Assembly: GCF_000378505.1 (NCBI RefSeq)
Contig: NZ_KB899996.1
Span: 186,001-250,000 of the forward strand
Direction of reading: 5' to 3'
DNA: 64,000 nt
DNA from: Modicisalibacter luteus DSM 23508
GTDB taxonomy: Bacteria; Pseudomonadota; Gammaproteobacteria; Pseudomonadales; Halomonadaceae
Position numbers and translations under genes: made by a program. The notes below the pieces were generated by a model, which worked only from the letters and a program-made list of their open reading frames with translations, did not search any database and was not told the DNA's origin. Below, in pieces: positions 7,733 to 17,011 of this stretch (its first letter is position 1; each line of letters begins with the position of its first letter).

Positions 7733-8692
7733 CTACGCTCCCAGCCGACGCACGATAGCGTCCATCAGCAGGCCGGCGATGTCGGTGCCGCGCTGATCGT
7801 CGATCTCTCGCACGCAGGTCGGGCTGGTGACGTTGATTTCGGTTATGTAGTCGCCGATCACGTCGAGCCCGACGAACATTAGCCCCTTTTCCTTAATGAC
7901 CGGCTTGACCTGCTCGACCAGCCACATGTCACGTTCGGTCAGCTCACGGCTGACACCGCGACCGCCAGCGGCCAGGTTGCCGCGGGTTTCGCCAGCCATC
8001 GGAACGCGTGCCAGGCCGTAGGGCACCGGCTCGCCATCAACCAGAAGAATACGGGTATCGCCGGCGCTGATCTCGGGAATATAGCGCTGGGCCATGATCT
8101 GACGCTGGCCACGCTCGGTGAGCATCTCGATGATCGCCCCCAGGTTGCGACCTTCCGGTTGGACATGGAATATCCCGGTGCCGCCCATGCCATCGAGTGG
8201 CTTGTAGATCACGTCGCCATGCTCGGCATGAAAGGCGCGCAACACCTTTTCGTTGCTCGATACCGTGGTCGGCACACAGCACTGAGGGAACTGCTGGGCA
8301 AACAGTTTCTCGTTGCACTCCAGCAGCGCACGGGTGGGGTTGACCACAAGCACGCCCTCGCGCTCGGCAAAACCCAGCAGGTGAACCGCATTGGAGAACT
8401 CGGTATCGACGGGTGGATCCTTGCGCATCAGGATCACGTCGAGCTCGGCCAGCGACCTGGAGCTTGGCTCCCCTAGGGCATACCAGCTGTTAGGGTCGCG
8501 ATAGACGGTCAGGTCGCGCATGCGCGCCATGGCGCGACCATTGGCGAGGAACAGATCTTCCTGCTCCATGTAGTGCAGCGACCAGCCCCGGTCCTGGGCG
8601 GCCCACAGCATCGCCATGGTGGTGTCCTTCTTGTAGGCAATGGCCCCGATGGGGTCCATCACCACACCGATCTTGAGAGCGGGTTGACTCAT
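7733..8692 (-). CDS. gshB: Glutathione synthetase
   Basis: A 319-residue ATP-grasp enzyme that ligates glycine to gamma-glutamylcysteine. Recognisable features are the N-terminal VVMDPIGAIAYKKDTTMAML, the metal/substrate region LMRKDPPVDTEF, the flexible loop PLDGMGGTGIF, and the C-terminal metal-binding ITEINVTSPTC. The ATG at 8692 matches the family start (MSQPALKIGVVMDP). The downstream gene tonB begins 13 bp after the stop, so gshB-tonB-yqgE-ruvX can be one transcript. Confidence 0.95.
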   Translation of the reverse strand: MSQPALKIGVVMDPIGAIAYKKDTTMAMLWAAQDRGWSLHYMEQEDLFLANGRAMARMRDLTVYRDPNSWYALGEPSSRSLAELDVILMRKDPPVDTEFSNAVHLLGFAEREGVLVVNPTRALLECNEKLFAQQFPQCCVPTTVSSNEKVLRAFHAEHGDVIYKPLDGMGGTGIFHVQPEGRNLGAIIEMLTERGQRQIMAQRYIPEISAGDTRILLVDGEPVPYGLARVPMAGETRGNLAAGGRGVSRELTERDMWLVEQVKPVIKEKGLMFVGLDVIGDYITEINVTSPTCVREIDDQRGTDIAGLLMDAIVRRLGA

Positions 8693-8776
8693 GGTTGGGC
8701 TTCCATGGCAGTAGAAAACGATGGGCGCAGTATGACGCAGCCCGCAGAACAGGACCAAGGCCGAATTGGGGGCCGG

Positions 8777-9463
8777 TCAATCGCTTTGCTCGTCGAACTG
8801 ACGGCGAATGCCGCTCTCCTCGATGGTGATCTGGCGACGCTTGTAGAGCCGGCCGATGGCCTGCTTGAAGGCGCTCTTGCTGACACCGAGCCGGGCCTTG
8901 ATCGCCTCGGGCGGACTCTTGTCGCTCAACGGCAGGTAACCGCCACTCTCCCGCAGGGCGGCAAGCACCTTGTCACCGACCACGTCCAGGCGTGCCTCGC
9001 CCGGCGGCATCAACGCCAGGTCCAGGCGACCGTCGTCGCGTACCCGGCTCACATAGCCGGTCAGGCGCTGGCCACGACGCAGCGGCTGAGTCACCGCATC
9101 GTGATAGAGCAGGCCCCAGTAACGATGGTCGACCACCGCCTTGTAACCGAGGTCGGTGCGTTCGGCGATGATCAGCTCGACCCGGTCGCCCGATGCCAGA
9201 CCCTCGGAGACATCACGCAAGAAGCGGTCGAGGCGCATCGAGGCGATTGGGCGGCCTTGGGCATCTTCGCTCACCATGATCAGCACACGCTTGCCGGGGT
9301 CGGGCCGGAAACGCTGCTCACCGTAGGGCAGCAGAAGATCCTTGGGGCCGCCCCAGTCCAGAAAGGCACCGGTCTCGTTGACCGTCACCACCGTCAGATA
9401 GGCGACTTCACCGACGGCAACCTGCGGGCTACCGGCGGAACGCCCCTGGGATGTCCGGGACAT
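8777..9463 (-). CDS. cvfB: CvfB/YitL-like S1 RNA-binding protein
   Basis: A 228-residue protein of the CvfB family: tandem S1-like OB folds (about 15-70 with GAFLDWGGPKDLLLPYGEQ, then about 75-140 and 140-175) followed by a winged helix (about 180-225; KARLGVSKSAFKQAIGRLYK). Family members bind RNA and affect virulence or post-transcriptional control in Gram-positive bacteria; the role in proteobacteria is poorly known. ATG at 9463 is selected because AGGA precedes it by about 8 nt. Confidence 0.87.
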   Translation of the reverse strand: MSRTSQGRSAGSPQVAVGEVAYLTVVTVNETGAFLDWGGPKDLLLPYGEQRFRPDPGKRVLIMVSEDAQGRPIASMRLDRFLRDVSEGLASGDRVELIIAERTDLGYKAVVDHRYWGLLYHDAVTQPLRRGQRLTGYVSRVRDDGRLDLALMPPGEARLDVVGDKVLAALRESGGYLPLSDKSPPEAIKARLGVSKSAFKQAIGRLYKRRQITIEESGIRRQFDEQSD

Positions 9464-9521
9464 GGCAATTTCCTGCAAGAGTAGGGAGTGTAGCGGTACG
9501 CGTGAAACGGTAAGAGTAGAA

Positions 9522-10259
9522 CTACAGGTCGCCGAAGTGGTGCTGCAACAGCGTCAGGGCGACGACCGGCGCCGTCTCGGTACGCAGAATACGCGGGCCG
9601 AGGGTCAATGACATGAAGCCCGCCTGGCCGGCCTGTTCGACTTCAGACGTGGATAGCCCGCCTTCCGGCCCGATCAGCAGCGCTGCGCTGGTCACGCTCT
9701 TGGCCGCCTGCCAGGGCGACTCGGTAGCCGGGTGCAACACCAAGCGTAGCCCCTCGTCCCGCGCCTTCAGCCAGTCGGCCAGCGACTGCGGGGCATGAAC
9801 GGTCGGCACGGTAGCGCGCCCGCACTGCTCGCAGGCGCTGATGGCCACGCCCTGCCAATGCGAAAGCTTCTTGGCCTCGCGCTCGCCCTTTAGGCGCACG
9901 TCGCCATGTTCGGTGTACAGCGGAGTAATCGCCGCCACACCCAACTCCACGGCTTTCTGGATGGCATAGTCCATACGATCGCCCTTGGAGATCGCCTGCC
10001 CCAGATGGACGGCCAGAAGCGACTCACCATGTCCGAGAATGACCTTGTCGATGCGTGCCACCACCCGCTTGCGAGTGGCCTCGACGAGTACGGCCGCGGC
10101 CTCATGGCCGCGGCCGTCGAACAAGGTCAGCGCCGCGCCCTCGCGAAGGCGCAGCACGGTTGCGACATGGCGCGCCGCGCCCTCCGGCAAGGTCAGCTCG
10201 GCATCGGCAGCCAGCTCGGCGTCGACATGGATGCGCGGTCCTGACAGATCGCTTGCCAT
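9522..10259 (-). CDS. rsmE: 16S rRNA (uracil1498-N3)-methyltransferase
   Basis: A 245-residue SPOUT methyltransferase. The N-terminal PUA-like domain (GAARHVATVLRLREGAALTL) is followed by the knotted SAM-binding domain with QKAVELGVAAITPLYTE, LLIGPEGGLSTSEVEQA and the C-terminal LGPRILRTETAPVVAL. It methylates U1498 in helix 44 of 16S rRNA. It starts one base from the secB stop, so it is likely co-transcribed downstream of secB. Confidence 0.94.
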   Translation of the reverse strand: MASDLSGPRIHVDAELAADAELTLPEGAARHVATVLRLREGAALTLFDGRGHEAAAVLVEATRKRVVARIDKVILGHGESLLAVHLGQAISKGDRMDYAIQKAVELGVAAITPLYTEHGDVRLKGEREAKKLSHWQGVAISACEQCGRATVPTVHAPQSLADWLKARDEGLRLVLHPATESPWQAAKSVTSAALLIGPEGGLSTSEVEQAGQAGFMSLTLGPRILRTETAPVVALTLLQHHFGDL

Positions 10260-10260
10260 A

Positions 10261-10752
10261 TTACTGCGCCGTGTCGCTGCCTTCGGCCTGGCGCTGCTTC
10301 TTCTGGGCGTACATGGCCTCGAAGTTGACCGGCGCCAGCATCAGCGGAGGGAAGCTACCACGATTGACCAGGTTGTCGATGCACTCACGTGCGTAGGGGA
10401 ACAGCACATTGGGGCAGAACGCACCCAGGGTATGATCGAGCTGCTCGCCCTGAAGCCCGGCGATACGGAACAGGCCAGCCTGCTCAACCTCAACCAGGAA
10501 CGAGGTGTTGCCGCTTTCGGCATGCGACACCTGGGCGGTGACCTTGATGACGACTTCGTAGAGATCCTCGCCAACCTGTTCACTGGACGTGTTCAGGTCC
10601 AGGCCGACCTTGGGCTTGAACGGCTGCTGGAACACTGCCGGAGAGTTCGGCGATTCGAAGGAGATGTCCTTCACGTAGATGCGCTGCAGCGAGAACTGGA
10701 GCTGCTGATTCTGGCCCTGTGCGGCCTGATTGTTGTCTTCCGCCATGCTCAT
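10261..10752 (-). CDS. secB: Protein-export chaperone SecB
   Basis: A tetrameric cytosolic chaperone that holds preproteins unfolded and delivers them to SecA. The sequence shows the conserved QRIYVKDISFESPNSP, HTLGAFCPNVLFPYARE and GSFPPLMLAPVNFEAMY segments. It has 163 residues. Two in-frame ATGs lie at 10752 and 10746; AAGGA is 3 nt before the first and 9 nt before the second, so the second (161 residues, MAEDNN) is the better fit by spacing. In Pseudomonas and E. coli grxC lies between the rhodanese gene and secB, but only 28 bp separate them here. Confidence 0.95.
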   Translation of the reverse strand: MSMAEDNNQAAQGQNQQLQFSLQRIYVKDISFESPNSPAVFQQPFKPKVGLDLNTSSEQVGEDLYEVVIKVTAQVSHAESGNTSFLVEVEQAGLFRIAGLQGEQLDHTLGAFCPNVLFPYARECIDNLVNRGSFPPLMLAPVNFEAMYAQKKQRQAEGSDTAQ

Positions 10753-10780
10753 GATTCCTTAAATGCGATGCGTTGCGTGC

Positions 10781-11200
10781 CTATTTCTTGACCACCGGCA
10801 GGCTATCGGCCTGCCACTGGGCCATGCCGCCCTTGAGCTTGACCGCACGGCTGAAGCCGGCCTTGGTCAGCTTGGCCACGGCGAGTCCCGATGACTGGCC
10901 ATGCTTGCAGACGACGATCACTGGCTTGTCCTTGAACTTCTCGAGCTCGGACATGCGGTCGTCGAGGCGACTCTGGGGGATATTGCGTGCGCCGGCGATA
11001 TGGCCCGCCTTGAAATCGTTGGCTTCGCGAATGTCGACGATAACGCCGTCCTCGCGATTGATCAGGGTCGTGGCCTGGCTGGAGTCGACGCCGTGATTGC
11101 CGCGCTGGAACTCGTAGGCGAGCCAGGCCGCAAGCACAATCAGAAATGCGCCCACCAGAAGCGGGTGATTCTGCACGAATTCGAACAGCTGATCGATCAT
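10781..11200 (-). CDS. yibN: Membrane-anchored rhodanese-like protein (YibN type)
   Basis: A 139-residue protein with one N-terminal transmembrane helix (about 13-29, PLLVGAFLIVLAAWLAYEF) and a rhodanese domain with a catalytic Cys loop CKHGQSSG near residue 98. E. coli YibN is a membrane rhodanese whose gene precedes grxC-secB; a role near the Sec machinery has been proposed. It is divergent from gpmI, and the 261-bp gap between them should hold promoters for both. Confidence 0.88.
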   Translation of the reverse strand: MIDQLFEFVQNHPLLVGAFLIVLAAWLAYEFQRGNHGVDSSQATTLINREDGVIVDIREANDFKAGHIAGARNIPQSRLDDRMSELEKFKDKPVIVVCKHGQSSGLAVAKLTKAGFSRAVKLKGGMAQWQADSLPVVKK

Positions 11201-11461
11201 GGGTCCGGATAACTCTTGTTGAGGTCTACCCTATTTTTCGGGCGCGCCCAGTATACACGAGCCATGGCGATGCGTCCGTCACTCGCGCAGGCTATGACGC
11301 CCGCGACCTGCCTGCGTTATGATGCAGCACGACAGCGCATGCCGTGAAACCGTGCAGGGACGCCGGTGCAGAAACCAGCAAGTCACGCGAAACCGCTTCG
11401 CGACACACCGGAACACCCCCGCCAAGGCGAAACGTATCGATACAGCAAAGCGAGGCCCCCA

Positions 11462-13036
11462 ATGACAGACACAGCCGCTACCCGCCCACGTCCGGTGGCA
11501 TTGATCATCCTCGACGGTTACGGTCACAACGAATCGCCCGACCACAACGCCGTGTATGCCGCCAGAACGCCGGTCATGGATCGCCTCGAGCAGACCTATC
11601 CCAGCGGTTTGCTGCACACCGATGGCAAGCATGTCGGCCTGCCCGACGGCCAGATGGGCAACTCGGAAGTTGGCCACATGAACCTCGGCGCCGGGCGCAT
11701 CGTCTATCAGGACTTCACGCGTATCACCAAGGCCATCGAGGATGGTGAACTCGCCAGCATCGAGACGTTGACCGCACCTATCGATGCCGCGGTCGAGGCC
11801 GGCCGTGCGGTGCACCTGCTCGGCCTGCTGTCGCCTGGTGGTGTGCACAGTCACGAGGATCATATTCTGGCTGCTGCCGAGCTGGCTGCACAGCGCGGCG
11901 CCAAGCGCATCTACATCCATGCCTTCCTTGATGGCCGTGACACCGCCCCCAAGAGCGCCCGCCCCTCGCTGGAGCGCACCAATGCCAAGCTGGCGGAGCT
12001 GGTCGGTAGGGAGCACGGTTTCGTCGCCTCCATCGTGGGTCGCTACTTCGCCATGGACCGCGACAATCGCTGGGATCGTGTCGAGCAGGCCTACCGGATA
12101 GTCACCGAAGGCGTCGGCGAGCATAGCGCCGAGTCCGCCGAGGCTGGCCTGGATGCCGCCTACGAACGTGGTGAAAACGATGAGTTCGTGGCGGCCACCA
12201 GCATCCGCCCGGCCGGCAAGCCGGTCGTCATGGAGGACGGCGACGCCGCCATCTTCATGAACTTCCGTGCCGATCGCGCCCGCGAGTTGACCCGCGCCTT
12301 TGTCGAAGATGATTTTGACGGTTTCACCCGCCAGGCGCGTCCCAAACTGGCCGCCCAAGGGCTGGTGATGCTGACCCAGTACGCCGCCAATATTCCTGCC
12401 CCGTGCGCCTTCCCGCCGGTGGACCTGCACAACACCCTTGGCGAAGTGGTAGCCAAGCGTGGCATGACCCAGTTGCGCATCGCCGAAACCGAGAAGTACG
12501 CCCACGTGACGTTTTTCTTCTCCGGCGGTCGCGAGGCTGAATTCGACGGCGAAACCCGCGAGCTGATTCCCTCACCCAAGGACGTCAAGACCTACGACGA
12601 GAAGCCCGAGATGAGTGCTTTCGAACTCACCGACGTCTTGGTCGACGCCATCGATGCCGGCAAGTACGACCTGATCGTCTGCAACTACGCCAACGGCGAC
12701 ATGGTCGGCCACAGCGGCGATTTCGATGCTGCGGTCAAGGCCATCGAGGCGGTCGATACCTGCCTGGGCCGGGTCGTCGAGGCAATCGAGCGCGCCAACG
12801 GCGAGTGTCTGGTCACTGCCGACCACGGCAATGCCGAGCAGATGGTCCACCCGGAAACCGGTGCCCCGCAGACCGCACACACCACCTTCCAGGTGCCGCT
12901 GGTCTACGTCACCCGTCGTCAGGCCAGCCTGCACGAAGGTGGCCGACTGTGCGACATCGCCCCGACGTTGCTGACCATGATGGGCGAGCCGATCCCCGAC
13001 GAGATGACCGGCAACGTGCTGATCGAGTACCGCTGA
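11462..13036 (+). CDS. gpmI: 2,3-bisphosphoglycerate-independent phosphoglycerate mutase
   Basis: A 524-residue Mn-dependent alkaline-phosphatase-superfamily enzyme that interconverts 3- and 2-phosphoglycerate. Seen: LDGYG at 17-21 (metal-binding Asp), the phosphoserine loop [15 protein letters not shown] with S68, the DGRDT motif, and C-terminal metal ligands in [12 protein letters not shown] and [11 protein letters not shown] long upstream extension in frame lacks family similarity; ATG at 11462 has GAGG 6 nt upstream. It is followed 5 bp later by an envC-like gene and then ctpA, as in Pseudomonas. Confidence 0.95.
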   Translation: MTDTAATRPRPVALIILDGYGHNESPDHNAVYAARTPVMDRLEQTYPSGLLHTDGKHVGLPDGQMGNSEVGHMNLGAGRIVYQDFTRITKAIEDGELASIETLTAPIDAAVEAGRAVHLLGLLSPGGVHSHEDHILAAAELAAQRGAKRIYIHAFLDGRDTAPKSARPSLERTNAKLAELVGREHGFVASIVGRYFAMDRDNRWDRVEQAYRIVTEGVGEHSAESAEAGLDAAYERGENDEFVAATSIRPAGKPVVMEDGDAAIFMNFRADRARELTRAFVEDDFDGFTRQARPKLAAQGLVMLTQYAANIPAPCAFPPVDLHNTLGEVVAKRGMTQLRIAETEKYAHVTFFFSGGREAEFDGETRELIPSPKDVKTYDEKPEMSAFELTDVLVDAIDAGKYDLIVCNYANGDMVGHSGDFDAAVKAIEAVDTCLGRVVEAIERANGECLVTADHGNAEQMVHPETGAPQTAHTTFQVPLVYVTRRQASLHEGGRLCDIAPTLLTMMGEPIPDEMTGNVLIEYR

Positions 13037-13041
13037 GCACC

Positions 13042-14199
13042 ATGCACCGTCTCGACCCACTGCGCGCCGCCATGATGGCGGCGCTGCTCGTCCTGGCACC
13101 GTTGAGCATGCCTGTAGCCCAAGAGCGTCCCAGTGAAGGCGATGCCAAGGCCCGGGTCGATGCCCTTGGGCGCGACATCCAGGCACTCGATACACGCCTC
13201 GAAGAGACCCGGGATGCACGCAGCGATGCGAGCCGACAGCTGGAGAAGGTCGAGACGGCACTGGGAGAGATTCACCACCGGCTCGATGCTCTGCAGGCTG
13301 AACGCCGGCAGCTGGACGACGAGATCGTCACCCTCGAGGCGCAGCAACGCGACTTGCAGGCTCAACAGGCCGCTCAGCGCCAGGCCTTGGGCGAGCAGGT
13401 CGCTGCGCTCTATCGCCTGGGCGACACGCCCCAGCTGAAGCTGCTACTCAACCAGGACGACCCGGCACGCCTCGATCGCATGCAGACCTATCTCAATTAC
13501 CTCGCCGAGGCGCGTCAGGCACGTATCGAGGCCCTGGCCCGTCTCGACCGGGAGCTGGCCGACAACCGCGAGGCTCTGACCCAGCGTCGAACCCGGCTAG
13601 ACACTCTGGTCAGCGAACTCGACGCGCAGAGCGCCACATTGGCATCGCGCATGCGCGAGCGCCAGGCGCTGGTGGCCAAGCTCGATGCACGCTATGCCAG
13701 TGAGCAGTCGCGCCTGGGGGATCTGCGCCAGGACCGCGCCCACGCCGAGCGTGTGCTCGAGCAGGTGCGCCGGGAACTCAAGCGCCTCGATCAGCCCCCG
13801 CCAACCACAGCGATCGCCAAGACTCAGGGCAAGCTCCCCTGGCCAGTGCAGGGAGAAGTGGTATCCACCTTCGGCAGCGGCGATGGCGTCAACCGCAATG
13901 GCCTGCTGATCACCGCCAGCGAAGGCACGCCAGTGCGTGCCATCCATGCCGGCCGAGTGGTCTTTGCCGACTGGATGCGCGGTTTCGGCAACCTGCTGAT
14001 CATCGATCACGGTGATGACATCATGTCGCTCTACGCCCATGTCCAGCGCTTCAACGTCGGCGTCGGCGACCGGGTGGGGAACGACCAGGTGATTGCTGCT
14101 GTCGGTAATACCGGAGGACGCCCCAGCCCGGGCCTCTATTTCGAGGTGCGTCGTGGCGGCGAGCCAATCGACCCACGAACCTGGATAAGCAAGCGCTGA
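13042..14199 (+). CDS. envC: EnvC-like murein hydrolase activator (degenerate LytM)
   Basis: A 385-residue periplasmic protein: signal peptide (about 1-26, ending PVA-QE), two long coiled-coil segments (about 30-110 and 140-245), then a LytM/M23 domain (about 265-385). The first Zn-site His and Asp of active M23 enzymes are replaced (GVNRNGLLITASEG), although LYAH near the second site is kept. This is the pattern of EnvC, which activates AmiA/AmiB rather than cutting peptidoglycan. It starts 5 bp after gpmI and precedes the ctpA-type protease gene, suggesting coordinated cell-separation functions. Confidence 0.9.
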   Translation: MHRLDPLRAAMMAALLVLAPLSMPVAQERPSEGDAKARVDALGRDIQALDTRLEETRDARSDASRQLEKVETALGEIHHRLDALQAERRQLDDEIVTLEAQQRDLQAQQAAQRQALGEQVAALYRLGDTPQLKLLLNQDDPARLDRMQTYLNYLAEARQARIEALARLDRELADNREALTQRRTRLDTLVSELDAQSATLASRMRERQALVAKLDARYASEQSRLGDLRQDRAHAERVLEQVRRELKRLDQPPPTTAIAKTQGKLPWPVQGEVVSTFGSGDGVNRNGLLITASEGTPVRAIHAGRVVFADWMRGFGNLLIIDHGDDIMSLYAHVQRFNVGVGDRVGNDQVIAAVGNTGGRPSPGLYFEVRRGGEPIDPRTWISKR

Positions 14200-14273
14200 C
14201 AGCGAGCGGATATAGAACTGGCCCCAATCGTAACGCTATGCTGTAGCCCTAACCGCCATGACCTGGAGAGAGC

Positions 14274-15563
14274 ATGCGCCTTCCCCTTTTGACCTGGTTA
14301 CTGCCGACGCTGCTGCTCAGCCTGCCGGGCGCCACGCTCGCAGCGCCCGAAAGCGAGGCCAAGGACGACCTGCCAGTAGCCGATATCCAGACCTTTGCCG
14401 AGGTCTTCGAACGCATCAAGCGTGCCTATGTCGAGGAAGTCGACGATAGCACCCTGCTGCGCAACGCCATGCGCGGAATGCTCGGTGAGCTGGACCCGCA
14501 CTCGGCCTACCTGGACAGTGAAGACTTCCAGGCCCTGCGTGAGTCCACCCAGGGCGAATTCGGTGGCATCGGCATCGAAGTCGGTATGCAGAATGGTCAA
14601 CTCACGGTTATTGCGCCCCTCGACGACACGCCGGCGGCCGAGGCCGGGTTACAGCCCCGCGACACCATCCTGCGCATCGACGATCAGCCCACCGACCGGC
14701 TGTCGCTCGAGGAAGCCGTGTCGTTGATGCGCGGCGAGGCCGGTACCGAGATCGAATTGACGATTCTGCGTAGCAGCGAGTCCACCCCGCGCACGGTGAC
14801 CCTGACGCGCCAGGCCATCCGCAGTGACAGCGTGAAGAGCGAGATGCTCGAGCCGGGGTATGGCTATCTACGCATCAGCCAGTTCCAGAACCGTACCGGT
14901 GAACAGATCCGCCAGGCACTGGCCGACCTGCAGACCCAGGCGCCACTGAAGGGCCTGATCCTCGATCTGCGCAACAACCCCGGTGGCGTGCTCGACGGAG
15001 CCATCGAGGTCGCGGATGCATTTCTCGGTGACGGACTGATCGTCTATACCGAAGGCCGCCTCGAAGATAGCGACTTGAGCTTCAGCGCCACCCCGGAGAG
15101 CGCAGCCCCTGATGTTCCCGTCGTGGTGTTGATCAATGGCGGTAGCGCCTCGGCGGCAGAGATTGTTGCCGGTGCCCTGCAGGATCAGCAACGCGCCATC
15201 ATCATGGGTACGCGCAGCTTCGGTAAGGGCTCGGTCCAGCAGGTCATGCCGCTGGGCAACGGCGATGGGGTCAAGCTGACAACAGCGCTGTACTTCACCC
15301 CCAATGGTCGCTCGATCCAGGCCCAGGGCATCGAGCCCGATGTCGAAGTCGTGCGTGGCCGTCTCGAGATTGCCGAGTCGTCGGGCCTGGAGATCCGTGA
15401 AGCGGACCTGCGTGGCCACCTGGAAAACGTCAACGGCAGAAGCACAGGACCGCGTCCTTCCGGCGACCCGGTGCAGGACTATCAGTTGGGTGAGGCGCTC
15501 AACCTGCTCAAGGCACTGAATGTTCTTGAGCCGCGCTTCTCGGGGCGCGGCCGGGCCGACTAG
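14274..15563 (+). CDS. ctpA: Carboxy-terminal processing protease (S41 family)
   Basis: A 429-residue periplasmic serine protease. Signal peptide about 1-23 (LLLSLPGATLA); PDZ domain about 95-180 with GIGIEVGMQNGQLTVI; protease core with DLRNNPGG at 231-238. The Ser-Lys dyad fits S293 (GGSASAAE) and K318 (SFGKGSVQQ), spaced 25 residues as in Prc. Homologues trim or degrade cell-wall hydrolases with lipoprotein adaptors, so being next to envC is meaningful. RBS GGAGAG lies before the ATG. A Pseudomonas-type polysaccharide-deacetylase gene does not follow. Confidence 0.93.
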   Translation: MRLPLLTWLLPTLLLSLPGATLAAPESEAKDDLPVADIQTFAEVFERIKRAYVEEVDDSTLLRNAMRGMLGELDPHSAYLDSEDFQALRESTQGEFGGIGIEVGMQNGQLTVIAPLDDTPAAEAGLQPRDTILRIDDQPTDRLSLEEAVSLMRGEAGTEIELTILRSSESTPRTVTLTRQAIRSDSVKSEMLEPGYGYLRISQFQNRTGEQIRQALADLQTQAPLKGLILDLRNNPGGVLDGAIEVADAFLGDGLIVYTEGRLEDSDLSFSATPESAAPDVPVVVLINGGSASAAEIVAGALQDQQRAIIMGTRSFGKGSVQQVMPLGNGDGVKLTTALYFTPNGRSIQAQGIEPDVEVVRGRLEIAESSGLEIREADLRGHLENVNGRSTGPRPSGDPVQDYQLGEALNLLKALNVLEPRFSGRGRAD

Positions 15564-15588
15564 CTTTTCTTAAAGCTCTGTCTAGAAA

Positions 15589-15606
15589 TCGGCGAGCGAT
15601 GGCCAG
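15589..15606. repeat. Dispersed repeat, copy A (18-bp core)
   Basis: The 18-mer TCGGCGAGCGATGGCCAG is identical to 21697-21714. Flanks are also similar (CTGTCTAGAA before, TTTTTA-CG-type after). It lies just past the ctpA stop, between convergent genes. A third, weaker relative (GAGCGATGGC) occurs near 16900 in the ubiI-ubiH gap. Probably a halomonad intergenic repeat family. Confidence 0.6.
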
Positions 15607-15612
15607 GTGTTT

Positions 15613-16848
15613 TTAGCGGCAGGAAGCCGGTAGGCGCCCTCGTTCACCGATCGCCTGGCGCATCAACAAACGTTTGACCGGCCCCAGGCGATCGACGCCG
15701 GACAGCCCGACATTGCGCACAAGGCGCAGTGCCGGGTGCTCGGCCCCGAACAGCAACCGAAAACCGTCCATCAGCGCCAACATGGCCGTATTGTCGCCCC
15801 GCCGACGGCGTGCGTAGCGCGATAGGATACGCACGTCACCCTGCTCGGCGCCCCGCCGCCGCGCCTCGATCAGCTCTTCAGCCAGGACGGCGGCATCCAT
15901 GAAGCCCAGGTTCACCCCTTGTCCGGCCAAGGGGTGGATGCTATGGGCCGCATCGCCGACGAGGGCCAGCCCCGGTTCGACATAGTGCCCAGCGTGGCGC
16001 TGGGTCAAGGGGATGTGCACGGCATCGTCGATGGGCTCCACCGTGGCCAGCCGGTGTTCAAAGGCAGCAGCCATTTCGCGCCCCAGGGCTTCGCGAGGCA
16101 GCGCACAAAGCCGTGCCGCCTCATCCGGCGACGTCGACCACACGATCGAGCAATAATGATCGTCACCGGCCACACTCAGCGGCAGGAAGGCCAACGGACC
16201 ACTGGGCAGGAATACCTGGCGGGCCACGCCGCCATGTCCCCGCCCCGTACGGACGGTGGTCACCAGCGCTGCATGGCCGGTGTCACGGGATGACACGTCG
16301 ATACCGGCCAGCTCGCGCAACTGCGATCGGGCCCCGTCGGCGGCCACCACCAGCGGCGCCAAAAAGTGCCGGCCATCGGCCAGGATCAGCCGGCGCCCCA
16401 CGGCCGTGGTCTGCAGGGCGTCCAGGCGTGCCTCAAATACCTGGCTGACACTGGGCAACTCAGCCAGGCGCGCTTCCAGCGCCGCCAACATGACATCGTT
16501 TTCGACGATGTGGCCAAGGACGTCGGTCCCGGCCTGATCGGCGTCGAAGGTTATCTCGCCGCTACCCTCAGCGTCCCACACCTGCATGCCGGTATATGGC
16601 GTTACCCGCCGTGCTGCCATGGCCGGCCAGGCTCCGAGGCGCTCGAGCAGACGCTGACTGACTGGCGTCACCGCACTGACTCGCTGCGCCAGCTTCCCCC
16701 GCCCGACCGCCTCGCCATCCAGCGGTCCGGGGCGCGCATCCAGTACTGTCACCGCCACCCCGGCCTCGCCAAGCAGGCACGCCAACGATGCCCCCACCAG
16801 TCCACCACCGACGACGATCACTTCTGCCTGTGTCTGCGATTCGTTCAT
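15613..16848 (-). CDS. ubiI: UbiH/UbiI-family FAD monooxygenase (2-octaprenylphenol hydroxylase)
   Basis: A 411-residue flavoprotein hydroxylase of ubiquinone synthesis. The FAD dinucleotide motif VVGGGLVGASLACLLG is near residue 12, the middle DG motif is VAADGARSQLRELAG, and the second FAD motif is LALVGDAAHSIHPLAGQG with a GD pair as in UbiI/UbiF. ATG at 16848 has GGGGA upstream; an ATG six codons earlier lacks an RBS. It lies downstream of ubiH on the same strand; the pepP-ubiH-ubiI order is the common gammaproteobacterial one. Ring position (C5 versus others) is inferred from synteny. Confidence 0.88.
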   Translation of the reverse strand: MNESQTQAEVIVVGGGLVGASLACLLGEAGVAVTVLDARPGPLDGEAVGRGKLAQRVSAVTPVSQRLLERLGAWPAMAARRVTPYTGMQVWDAEGSGEITFDADQAGTDVLGHIVENDVMLAALEARLAELPSVSQVFEARLDALQTTAVGRRLILADGRHFLAPLVVAADGARSQLRELAGIDVSSRDTGHAALVTTVRTGRGHGGVARQVFLPSGPLAFLPLSVAGDDHYCSIVWSTSPDEAARLCALPREALGREMAAAFEHRLATVEPIDDAVHIPLTQRHAGHYVEPGLALVGDAAHSIHPLAGQGVNLGFMDAAVLAEELIEARRRGAEQGDVRILSRYARRRRGDNTAMLALMDGFRLLFGAEHPALRLVRNVGLSGVDRLGPVKRLLMRQAIGERGRLPASCR

Positions 16849-17011
16849 GGCTTTCCCCAGCTTCATGAAGGTCAGAAAAATTTCGTCAGGTTCATCGTGA
16901 GCGATGGCATAGCAAGGCGAAAACTGTCGAAAGCGCGGATTGGCTTGAGTAAATGCGCGCTTGTAACCCTTTCAACACAGCTACGCAGAGCGCAGCAGAA
17001 CCTGTGAGTCC

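Noticed and set aside
11279-12505. 408-codon minus-strand frame opposite gpmI
   Set aside because: It is antisense to the clearly conserved gpmI; GC-rich codon bias creates long open frames on the opposite strand.
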